From contig JAANSK020250496.1 of NCBI GenBank assembly GCA_011763485.2, positions 1-23,210 of the forward strand: a DNA stretch of 23,210 bases, in the 5' to 3' direction. Each line of letters begins with the position of its first letter. Within the stretch, counting starts at the first letter, position 1. A model generated the notes under the pieces. The model did not search any database, was not told the DNA's origin, and saw only the letters and a list, made by a program, of their open reading frames with translations. Origin of the DNA: Isoetes engelmannii (taxonomy: Eukaryota; Streptophyta; Lycopodiopsida; Isoetales; Isoetaceae). The position numbers and the translations under genes were made by a program. Positions 14,740 to 23,210 of the stretch are shown piece after piece.

Positions 14740-16770
14740 TTAGAGGAGTTCTTTGTATACAATGTTTGTTGTATATCTTGATCTGTCGACATTTGCGGGA
14801 GCATCTCCATCCTTTGATAGAATAAGTACCTTTATGCCTTCGATTCCTTGAGCTCTCGAGAGTGCCACATAAAGTTGCCCGTGACTGAATATTGGATTTG
14901 GCAAGTACAAACCAACCATTTTCATTATTCAGCCCTGAGACTTGTCGATTGTCATACCAAAAGCTGGTTGTAACAAAAATTGCATGCGCTTAAGCTCGAA
15001 TGTGATTTCTGCATTATTAAGCACCAGGGAATTTGAAATATGAACACTCTGCTTTCAATATTCTTTCAAGTGACAATCTCGGCATCTATAGCACGTCTCT
15101 CCAATGCACGTATAATGAGGCGAGTGCCATTGTAGAGCCTCTTACGAGTAGAAATAGACATAAGCAACATGACAATCATGCCAACCTTCAAAGTCAATTA
15201 AGCTGGAGGCATCCCACTCGGAGCTTGTGCATTCAAAAATTCAGTAGGTTAAATCCTTGCGTTATTCTCATTAACTCCTCAATTAGCACTGTAATAATCC
15301 TTAGGTGTAGCATGCACCACTCTGTTCCTCTTGTTTACTTCGTCTACATCCTCATTTAGTGGCGTAAGGATTGCCTTTTCCACCCAATAGGATACACTTT
15401 GATAATTTGTGGAAACATTATGGAATGCCACGTCGAGCAAGTCATTTAAGTCCTGCGACTTGACACAAATCTCTTCTCGAAGACATATTACATCCGATCC
15501 AATGTTAAAAAATATGGTTTTAAGTCCATTTCCAACTCGTAAAATATAGTCAGCAAGCGCCTAATTCTTTTTCGCATCTCTTCCCACATTGTTCATTACC
15601 CACATATTTATGTTAAGCATACGTTCCTCTACCCCATATGTAAAAGTACTTCAAGGAAGCCTGCACAATTTGGGGTCGATTTTCTCGTGGAACCACAAAT
15701 GGAATCTGACAAAAACACCTCTTCTCGGAATATTATATATGGATCTATTGCACGTTGAGGAAGAATGAACGCAAACTCCCTCAAGGATCATCCGACAGAG
15801 TTCATATGATCTTCAATGTCAAGAAGTGCCGTGTAAAGAAAATGATCACACACTTGCACACTTTGATCCTCTGCAACCCTTTGTGCCTCATGCAAAAAAT
15901 CATCGACCATTAATAAACTTGACATCTTCCCACAATTTTAAGGGGTTTCGATGGTTCGCAATTTAAAAGGATCATGGCGAACATGTGTCGCAATTGTGGT
16001 GGCATGTCCCATGCTGCTGCTTCCTGAAGAGATTCAAACCATTCTGTATCATCTCGAAGTAACCCACGATAAATGCAAGCTTCTTTATATGTTGCACACA
16101 CTCCCCATCGAAAGAGCGTAAATCTTCAAAACTGATTGCGCATGCCATATGAGTCAATAGGAGTCGTAGATAGTATCGCTCTTCTTCTGAAAGATTAACA
16201 AAGTACATGCGTCAAATAATTGGAAACTTCTGGTTATTGTTTAGAACCTGCCATTTCATATTGGGTTTATCATAGGTAAACTTTTAGGAAAATCATGGTA
16301 GAGCAATTGTGTAGCCTCTCTATTTCCAGATGCATTCATCTCGAAAATTGCTATCAATATTGTCCCATTATTCTTGCACAGCCAGTTTCCTGACATGAGG
16401 AAACTGCTGTTGTATTTCATATCAGAGGATTCTCCATGCTGCCTCAGGAGCGGAGAAGCAGCGTGCATCAAGAATTGCTCAACCTCGTCATAGTTTGTGG
16501 TGGGTGCCCTGCTAGTCGATGCACCATCATTTGCTGCTTCTAAGTTCACATTGATCATATCTGGCTCTTTGTAAACATACTTGTACAAATCTTTAACGGC
16601 CTTAACACCTCAAAATTGATATGGCCCTTGAAGTACGATGTTAGCCATGGATTATATGGCATAACCCATCTGTTGTCTAGATTTATACTACATTTTTCCC
16701 TTTCTGGCCATAGTCCCTTCCAAGGTTGCCCATAAAGGCAAATTTGAAAAGGTATAATTTAGAATGGTTG
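14740..16770 (-). pseudogene. Helitron Rep/helicase protein remnant, right copy
   Basis: Read on the minus strand from about 16770: DNRWVMPYNPWLTSYFKGHI, KDLYKYVYKEPDM, EMNASGNREATQLLYHDFPK (typical of the region between Rep and helicase). Then EERYYLRLLLTHMACAISFE with DLRSFDGE, LRHMFAMILLNCEPSKPLKL, and DDFLHEAQRVAEDQ. After an apparent internal deletion come FVVPRENRPQIVQASL, ADYILRVGNGLK, VEKAILTPLNEDVDEVNKRN, NAQAPSGMPP, LTLKVGMIVMLL, LYNGTRLIIRAL and finally LYLPNPIFSHGQLYVALSRA. The Walker A (GGTGKT-type) and Walker B (DEAPM-type) blocks expected before FVVP are missing. Several stops and frameshifts occur. The element cannot encode an active helicase. Confidence 0.88.
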
Positions 16771-16799
16771 GCGAATTATAGGTTTCTAAGTTTAGACAT

Positions 16800-17579
16800 G
16801 TTGGTGAAAAAAATTTTGTAACTTAATATTAATTGTAGAAACATTGGCGAATCTTGACCAATGCTATTTAGCCAAAGATCATAATAAGGTTTTGTCCTCT
16901 AGGCAGCACACAAGAGAACTTCCACCTCCCTTTTTCTTTCCTAATAGTTCGGTTCCAGTTTTTGTTTCTCACACATGGTAAGAACACAAAGTAGTCTGAA
17001 AACTTGCATGTGTGAATCCCTAAACAAGAATCAGGAACATGTGAAAACTATGCGATACACATGTTTTCGTTCGTGCGTCGCCTCAATAAATTTACCTGTT
17101 GAAATGTCTTCTGGGCAGGCATTACCTAGTACGTAACAATGCATTATAGCACTTCTCTTTTGAACTTAATGAGCAACTACACACAAAGATAAAAGGAAAA
17201 AACTAAAGTAAAGTTGCACTACTTGACCACCATATTACAAAAGGAAGCCGCCCCTTTTATGCTAGATATATTTGTTAGTCCGCCCCTAATGGTTTTGACA
17301 ATCCACTATATCTAGTACGTTCATGAATTTTCTCAAGCAACACTATTAACATTTTAGACAACATTATTATTACACAACACTTTTAATAATTTTCTAAACA
17401 TGCGTTTCAAAATTATTATAGCCCCCCAACATTCACTACAAATTCATAGGGCTTTTTGCTCATTATACTACTTTTCCATTAAGATATGCCCCATCGCATA
17501 ATATCGTGATGCAATAAAATGTCATAGTAAGGCACATAAATGAACCAAAGCAATTGTCTCTTGTGCACAAATTGCTTTC
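16800..17579. other. No gene seen
   Basis: AT-rich DNA upstream of the Helitron remnant. No motif, RNA gene or repeat was recognised. No Helitron 5' TC terminus could be identified with confidence. Confidence 0.5.
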
Positions 17580-17604
17580 TATTTCCAATTCTTAAATTGT
17601 TCTT
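17580..17604. repeat. 25-bp direct repeat bounding an unknown interval, left
   Basis: The 25-bp sequence starting tatttccaattct and ending aaattgttctt matches 18814-18838 with one mismatch (t or c at the fourteenth base). It is a possible long target-site duplication. Confidence 0.75.
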
Positions 17605-17820
17605 AATAAACTTGCAAAACTTCATTTGGTATTTGGGGGACCCATCATGCCAGTGGTCGGGCCTAAGGTTTTTGGGGCGTATTGTATTTCATTTTGTATG
17701 TTTTCGACAGTTTGAGCTGCTTGTTGGGCGAATTGGGGTTTCCAGTCTTTTACCTTCGATCTGCGCATGGTACCGGAATGGAAGATTTCGGTCAGAGAAT
17801 GAATTGGGGACAGGTCTTTC

Positions 17821-18507
17821 GTGCATGCCGATCCAGTTGGGCTCTTGGACGAGGCAGTGGAGATGTGTACAGAAGGATGGAAGCGCAGGGTTAGTGCTCA
17901 TTTTTCTACTCTGTTTATTTCGTTTCAGTGTCTTGTTAGTGTCTTGTGGTCCATGAATATGCGTAAGGCTGCACGCCTGAAGCTGCGTGTCTATAGTATG
18001 TGTGTCCCTATGGTTGTGAGGGATGTGGTTTCCTGCAAGCAGTGTAGGAGCAAGGATGGTGCTGAGGTATTTCATGCCTTGGATTGTGAGGGAAGAAGGT
18101 CAGAAAGCAGTGCAGCTGGTGAATGCAGGAAAGTGGTGAAGGATGTGGGGAATGCGGGAGTTACCTTTGCTGTAGGGCATAGCAACTCCTTTGATATTCT
18201 TGTGGGTGGTCAAGGGAGGTTCGACATTGGTAATAGCTTGGGCCTGCTGCCACCAATTTCGTGCCCTGCTCCTGCTGCCCATAGTGTAGATAGTGCTTTG
18301 TTAGGTACTGAAACTAGACAGGCTGCCAACTTATTCAAGCATCCTTTGCCTCCCGTGGAGAACCCTGAGCCATCTGTTCCAATTGCCCATGTGGTTGAGG
18401 ATCGGAGGCCTTTCTTGTTACAGTCGCTTTTATGTCTATATAAATTTTTTTGGAATATGTGTTGCTCTTTGTTCAAAGTAGCCGATGTTGTGGTTGCTAC
18501 GTCATAA
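17821..18507 (+). CDS. Hypothetical protein, 228 codons
   Basis: The open frame starts MHADPVGLLDEAVEMCTEGW and includes VVRDVVSCKQCRSKDGAEVF (a CxxC pair), a Pro-rich LLPPISCPAPAAH and HPLPPVENPEPSVP, and a hydrophobic C-terminal stretch (LQSLLCLYKFFWNMCCSLF). An overlapping frame from an ATG at 17781 (MEDFGQRMNWGQVFRACRSS) runs to about 17894, where cgcag|ggttagtg could be a donor, so the true gene may be spliced. No family is recognised. It lies within the repeat-bounded interval 17605-18813 and could be its gene or a captured host fragment. Confidence 0.35.
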   Translation: MHADPVGLLDEAVEMCTEGWKRRVSAHFSTLFISFQCLVSVLWSMNMRKAARLKLRVYSMCVPMVVRDVVSCKQCRSKDGAEVFHALDCEGRRSESSAAGECRKVVKDVGNAGVTFAVGHSNSFDILVGGQGRFDIGNSLGLLPPISCPAPAAHSVDSALLGTETRQAANLFKHPLPPVENPEPSVPIAHVVEDRRPFLLQSLLCLYKFFWNMCCSLFKVADVVVATS

Positions 18508-18596
18508 CTTGTTGAGTGCTTCTGTTATGTGTCGGGAACTGTTGTAGAGGTGCTTTGCACCGTTTAATGGATGATTGTTGTTGCAAGTTCAGATAA

Positions 18597-18664
18597 TGTA
18601 TATTCAATGGTTTACATCGTTGTATATTTAATTGTTTGGATCACTGTATATTCAATGTTTTTTT
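18597..18664. repeat. Three-copy 24-bp minisatellite
   Basis: Units start at 18597, 18621 and 18645. Each begins tgtatatt[ct]aat and continues with a T-rich segment; the third is partial. It lies near the 3' end of the candidate element. Confidence 0.75.
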
Positions 18665-18813
18665 GTGAAAGTGATGACTACCATAGGAAGTGGCGAATTG
18701 AAATCTGTTTAAAAAAACCACGGCCGTTGATCTGGTATCAAATGCCAGATATCCAGTACATCAATGGCTCCTATCGACTTCGCAAACAAAGCCCATAAAC
18801 ATATGAATAAACA

Positions 18814-18838
18814 TATTTCCAATTCTCAAATTGTTCTT
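18814..18838. repeat. 25-bp direct repeat bounding an unknown interval, right
   Basis: Partner of 17580-17604, with one mismatch over 25 bp. Confidence 0.75.
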
Positions 18839-19593
18839 GAGATAGGTGCGATTTGGTCTTTGTGTTCCTTTGACTCAAACCTCGATTCAACTTTATATTT
18901 TCATTCTTAAAAGGCCTCCGCATTTTGAAGTAGATGGTTCTTTTGACTCAGTGCACTATTAATTTTCCTAGACAATCCGATAACTCCATTGTTCATATTT
19001 TGAAATACAATGGTTCAAAATAAATCTAAAACCACTTTTCATTCTCATTCAATGAACTGTAGCATAGCCCAACCATAGTTCCGATAGCCCAAGGACTTTC
19101 ACATCTGCCGACCATATATTTTCAACAGGTAATCCAGTCTGGCATCATTTCCGACTTCACCTTAACCCATGTCTTCTGAATACCATATTGTTAAGCTATT
19201 CTATGTTGCATGATATCCTGCAGGAGATGATGATTGTAAAACATTACATAAGGCCAAAGCCAATAATATGAAAGCAATCAAACCTGGAAGGTGATTGTGT
19301 AGTTTCATTTCAGCTCCAATTTGTGAATCAGATTTGTTGAAAACAAAAGAGAGCAATTAAGAGTATTCATATTAACTTAATGGTGTTTTAATGTTCATAC
19401 AATTTATGTCTCATTTGCTCATTTTCATATGTTGCTCAAAGACGCAACCCATTTTTATCAGGGAAAGAAAAATCTCTCCAGCTACAAAAGGAAAAAGAAC
19501 ATATGGTCTTGTCCTCAGATACTGCATCCATTTTGTGACCTTGCATGTCTTACCATTTTGCAAAATAAACTATCATTAGACTAAAACTCTTGC
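18839..19593. other. No gene seen
   Basis: AT-rich DNA with no recognised motif. A 62-codon plus-strand frame at 19391-19579 is hydrophobic at its start but shows nothing family-specific. Confidence 0.5.
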
Positions 19594-19686
19594 CTATTCA
19601 CTAGCTGGCATAACACCTGCTTTCAGACACTCCCTTTTCAACTTCTTCTTCGAGATGGGTTGTTTCTTCCGTGGTGGAATCACTTT
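19594..19686 (-). other. Possible terminal exon of an unrecognised gene
   Basis: On the minus strand an acceptor-like CTATGCCTAG is followed by a 31-codon lysine-rich reading (VIPPRKKQPISKKKLKRECL then KAGVMPASE) ending in TAG at 19594-19596. The basic, nucleolar-like tail and the adjacent acceptor suggest a real last exon. The upstream exons (expected above 19690) were not identified and the frame is short. Confidence 0.3.
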
Positions 19687-20011
19687 CTAGGCATAGTGCA
19701 CATAGTTTCCAATAAGAAAAGCAACAGAATCCCAACAACTATGACTTAAACTATCAATATAGGATTAAATCCCTTTGTTGAAACCTTTGTAGCTGGCAAA
19801 AAGAGAGATGGAAGACCATAACAAATTAATAAATTACCTGAAAATTTCTTAGACAATAAGGAATTTTTAAGCTAAGAAATAAAATATCACTTATATCCAA
19901 TATCTGAAGCAAGTCATTGGAACTAACATGCAAACCTCTTCTACAATCTCTAACCTTAAATATGCAGAAAATGAACTCTACAAAAATGAAACCTTAAAGG
20001 GAATTTAAAAT

Positions 20012-20205
20012 AAAAATCTCTAGAGCTGATTTAAGAAGGTAAAGCGGATTGGGATAGAAAGTAAAAGACGTTGAAGCTGTTTCTTCCATTTTGAATGTAA
20101 ACTTCAAATGGACTATAAATCGTTTATAAAGATGAATGCTTTGAGGGATAAGATAAAAATCTGTGAAGATGATCCAAGAAACTAAAGCAGATGGGCATAA
20201 ATATA
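20012..20205. repeat. Imperfect direct repeat, about 144-bp period
   Basis: aaaatctctagagctgattt at about 20012, with the following aagaaggtaaagcggattgg, resembles aaaatctgtgaagatgatcc at about 20156, with aagaaactaaagcagatggg. This is an old local duplication in otherwise gene-free AT-rich DNA (19700-20370). Confidence 0.45.
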
Positions 20206-20299
20206 GACCATTACTCTACAACAGCACTGTGCTTATTTGCTCTTGCTTTTTGTTAACCTGTTTTGACTCCAAAATGCCACAGATGCATTAAGTCACATG

Positions 20300-20358
20300 C
20301 AAAATTCTCAAATTTACTGTAACAAAAGTACGCATCTACTGTAACAAAATTCTCACAT
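20300..20358. repeat. Interleaved short direct repeats at the hAT 3' flank
   Basis: tactgtaacaaaa occurs at 20315-20327 and 20337-20349. caaaattctca occurs at 20300-20310 and 20345-20355. They lie just beyond the transposase stop (20377), where hAT elements often carry subterminal repeats bound by transposase. That role here is inference. Confidence 0.5.
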
Positions 20359-20376
20359 GTTCACAGTATACTGCAA

Positions 20377-22696
20377 TCAATCAAATGCGCTCCAACCACT
20401 TGACGTATTCAAAGGGTTTGAACTTGATTTAACATCTGGGAATGCTTGACTCTCTCTCCTTGACGTCGAATCCCACAAAGCTAATGCCCTCTCAAATAAA
20501 AAATCCTTGAGAGTGTACTTACATGTGTACGCTCGTAGAGAAACATCTAAGTTATTTGCAAGCCTGTTCCGCAACTTATTCTTCAAATAATTCATGATGC
20601 CAAATGTTCTTTCATCTTTTACTGAACCTAGAATCATGGTTTGACATGAACGATCAAGTCTAAAATACTCCAGCATTCGATCTTGAAGAAACTGGCTATC
20701 ACTTATGAACAATCAAAGTCTAGTGATTGACTCAAATTCGTTAGGCTCTTCTAACTGTGTACATTGAGCCCACATCATTTTCCCAAAGCATTGTGACTGT
20801 TCCATCAATGCATTCCCATCTATGGCGTTACATATTATTTCTAAACCTATAGTAACAGTCTAAGAGAAATGATCTTTTAGAATGCGAACCTTACTTTTGA
20901 AGTCAATCTGCTTCAAACGCTTATGGCGCTTATCACATGTGGTGATCCAAAACTGTGGATACATATTACACATGGCATCTAGCAGATCATTCCTTGGAAA
21001 ATGGTCGCGTATTTCCTTAGCTAGAGCACCTGTAATGTCATGGGGATTTCTGTGCACAGCAATAATTGTCTTTGCAAATGTATCCCTGGTCACTGGAGCT
21101 CGCCGCAATAGACATCTTCGAATCCGTTTCTTTGATGCATACATCTGCACATTCCAATACAATATTTAGTAAATGTAATGGCTGGTTAAAAAGCGTAAAT
21201 AGTACATGAAGTAAATGAGAGTGGACCTTCATGCATAATGTATCCTTTGCATCAAATTTCAGAATGCTCTTATCTCCATCGACATCAAGTAAGTCATTCT
21301 AAAGCACAAATTTCTCCTTATCATATGGACCACTAGTAGGGTACATGAAATCCAATATAAGACATGTCATTTGTCTCGCGTGTATATACTTTAAAATGTA
21401 CATCGTACGTTTTTGAGCAAGTTTTATCAGGAAGTTCATCTCCCTTAGCATGGAAAGTATGCTTGCGCAAGGTATTTCAGAATTAATTAGGTACAACTAA
21501 GTGAGTTCAATACAACTAAGCAAAATTTCCAAATGAAACTAGCACCGCGAGCAGCATAAAAAGATTTCTACCTGTTAAAGTCAGCAGGGTTTCGAGGTCC
21601 ACGAGCTGAGCAAGCAACTGTAATGACTTCTCTGAATCTTGCCCACTTTTTGAAGACAGTTTGTCCATTAACCCAACCAAGGACGGGAACTTCAAGAATA
21701 GACGTTGTGCTGGTTTGTACAGTGATATCCATCTTGTACTAACAATGTTCAGCATCTTATTATCCTTCGTCAAATCTGCCGCCGTCCTCTTAAACTTGCG
21801 AAATCTAGAAATAGGAACACCGGACCAAGAATTTAGAAACACATAGAGAAAAATACAACAAGACATAGACAATACTAAACATACCTTTTTGAGCTTTGAC
21901 AGAAGAAGTTATAAGTATTCTTTATCAAATCCTCAATCTTTGTGACAGAATCAAAATTGTCAATAATTTTATATGCAAGATTCATCCTGTGGGCCATGCA
22001 ATGCACGCCAGAGCATAAGGTGCCAATGCAGTTTGCATTCTTACACTCGAACAATTATGCCATCCCTGCATTATAGAACAACCATCTAAATCAATGCAAA
22101 CCAGCTTCCTTGCGATTTGCATTGTTGAAAATCCCATAACAGTCTTTAGACTCTCCTCAACAGTACCATATATATTCTCCGTAGTTGCATTTTTTTAGCA
22201 AGCGTGTGATCCTAACATAATATGCACGTCTAACAAAATCGGTTACAAAACATTGTCATCCACAGCCATAAAGAATTGTCCTTTTCTGTTGCCTCATCCA
22301 ATGAGATAGCAAAATACTCATAATTCCCGTAGTTCATCTTGCAAATCCTGCAGAACGAAGCACTTCATCTATGCACTTAGCAAACTCCCAGCCACTTGGC
22401 TTAGACCAATGCGAGATGTGGAAGTTCTGACAGCATTGCATTTCTAGAATTTCCTTCTCCTTAGATAATCAATCATAGGTCTTCCCTTTTGTAGTACATG
22501 ACATACAACTTGTAGCTGCACCAAGCTTGATCATAGAGTTTTATCAGTCACCTTTTGTAAGCAAGTCTTTGATCGGTTTCGCAATGGCTAATTCTTTTTT
22601 TGCCAAAAATTCCATGTATTTCTCAACGTTCTACAAGTGCCTAGACCTCTCCTTGGTTTTGCACCTTACTACGCGCACTTCCTTTCCATCTTCCAT
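20377..22696 (-). pseudogene. hAT-superfamily transposase pseudogene with introns
   Basis: Minus strand from an ATG at 22696. N-terminal part: KYMEFLAKKELAIAKPIKDL and HWSKPSGWEFAKCIDEVLRS. Catalytic-type blocks: FAISLDEATEKD (first Asp region) and CIDLDGCSIMQG (second). Then VHCMAHRMNLAYKIIDNFDS, and across an 80-bp GT-AG intron (21884-21805) SSKR|FRKFKRTAADL. Next come NIVSTRWISLYKPAQRLFLK, DLETLLTLT, MLREMNFLIKLAQKR, and across an 82-bp intron (21226-21145) MYASKKRIRRCL. The C-terminal hAT dimerisation region is ERTFGIMNYLKNKLRNRLAN with FLFERALALWDS. At least eight in-frame stops (for example at 20860-20862 and 20713-20715) and several frameshifts make it inactive. The architecture resembles ZNF862/KIAA1586-like hAT proteins. 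Terminal inverted repeats were not identified. Confidence 0.85.
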
Positions 22697-22710
22697 CTCT
22701 TTTAATAATT

Positions 22711-23210
22711 TCAAGAAAGTTTGTCAAATAGTTATCAAGACAAAAATTTGCAACTCGAGAATACCCTTGACAAATCTTAACCAAAGTTTGCTCTTAGCAA
22801 ATCTTAACTCACAAAGTCCATTAAGACTATTTCATCACTCAACATATCAATATGATTATTTCAACTTCAAACATGTCAATGGTCCAAACCTCAATTCATA
22901 TAATCACACTAACTTAAATATTTCACCTTATTTCACACTTCGAAAGCACGAGCCTGCTCCAAGTTTAGGTCGAGCAGCTGTCTGCAATGTGAATATTTTC
23001 TCCTTTACAATTTTTATACAGCCAGATCCATCCAGAGCGGATCGGTTCCAGCCTATATGGTTAGGCGTGGCTATGGCCTCCTTTCTTCTTGGAGGCTTTC
23101 TATTTTTCAAACGAACTCTTGCCTCCATTTTATAGGACCGATCTTTTTCTTTCTATATAAGAGACATAATAACATGGAACCATTGAACCATTGAAAAACC
23201 CCATGTATAA
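22711..23210. other. No confident gene; TATA-like site near the end
   Basis: A long plus-strand frame crosses this region but begins antisense to the hAT N-terminus. A tatataa at 23154-23160, followed by agagacataataacatgg, could be a promoter for something beyond the window. A small direct repeat aaccattg occurs twice at about 23178-23193. Confidence 0.4.

Larger units (their letters stand above)
12682..15459. repeat. Large inverted repeat (palindrome) of Helitron 3' regions
   Basis: The left arm (12682-14053) and the right arm (14065-15459) are reverse complements at roughly 80-85% identity by eye over almost 1.4 kb, with an 11-nt centre (14054-14064). The innermost pairing is tgtctcacg (14045-14053) with cgtgagaca (14065-14073). 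Next out, tatctttggga pairs with tcccaaagata, with about 26 nt on the left against 5 nt on the right between the two stems. Each arm carries the helicase C-terminus, a poly-T and (TTAC)n tract (13430-13467; mirrored at 14654-14682), a second conserved frame and a common 3' flank. Homology ends near 12680 on the left; on the right the Helitron continues. Confidence 0.9.
17605..18813 (+). mobile_element. Candidate inserted element or retrocopy of unknown type
   Basis: The 1209-bp interval lies between two 25-bp near-identical direct repeats. Much of it is visibly richer in G and GT than the AT-rich flanks, and it contains the only long frame for several kilobases (17821-18507). It ends in an A-rich stretch (aaacatatgaataaaca), which would suit a decayed retroposon tail. 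No terminal inverted repeats or RT motifs were found. The alternative is two unrelated fragments of a dispersed repeat. Confidence 0.4.

Noticed and set aside
17689-18075. 128-codon minus-strand frame
   Set aside because: Antisense to the better-supported plus-strand frame at 17821-18507, with no motif of its own.
22527-23135. 202-codon plus-strand open frame
   Set aside because: Its first third is antisense to a recognisable hAT N-terminus (KYMEFLAKKELAIAKPIK), and the rest is low-information Asn/Ser/Leu-rich sequence without family motifs.
23154-23160. TATA box at the window end
   Set aside because: A good tatataa match, but no gene follows inside the window, so it cannot be assigned.

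Overview
The window looks like a repeat-rich nuclear segment from a land plant, most probably a fern or another seedless vascular plant. The evidence is one long intronless PPR gene of the plant PLS class, leucine-rich-repeat exons separated by short GT-AG introns, and dense, decayed transposable elements of several classes. The fern placement is inference; nothing here names a species. There are no bacterial operons, tRNA or rRNA genes, or CRISPR arrays.

Layout from left to right. Positions 1-2300 hold a small nested repeat, a coding-like relic (+) and a minus-strand gene remnant whose exon region is duplicated 567 bp apart. Positions 3080-3351 are a SINE copy. Positions 3805-4123 are an unrecognised coding-like relic. 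From 6054 down to about 4490 (minus strand) lies the 3' part of a decayed LINE polymerase gene. It is interrupted at 4891-5232 by a complete SINE with a perfect 16-bp target-site duplication. Positions 6281-6712 are a frameshifted Ty3/gypsy pol relic. Positions 6984-8849 are the only long intact gene, a 621-residue PPR protein; a degraded PPR fragment and duplicated 3' flanks follow it.

Positions 9243-12670 contain weak exon-like pieces, a recent tandem duplication (10581-10974) and an LRR-protein relic with duplicated mini-exons. Positions 12682-15459 form a very large inverted repeat, about 1.4 kb per arm, made of two facing Helitron helicase 3' ends. The right copy extends to about 16770 with more of the Helitron protein but has lost the helicase Walker motifs. 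Positions 17605-18813 are a GC-richer interval with an unrecognised 228-codon frame, bounded by 25-bp direct repeats. Positions 19594-19686 may be a terminal exon (minus). Positions 22696-20377 (minus) are a hAT transposase pseudogene in which short introns can still be traced.

The genes do not form a pathway. The window reads as an accumulation of mobile elements around one PPR gene. The strongest observations are the SINE with repeated tRNA-like modules nested in a LINE, the Helitron palindrome with a second frame preserved in both arms, and the bounded unknown element at 17.6-18.8 kb. All domain calls rest on reading motifs by eye; no database search was run.
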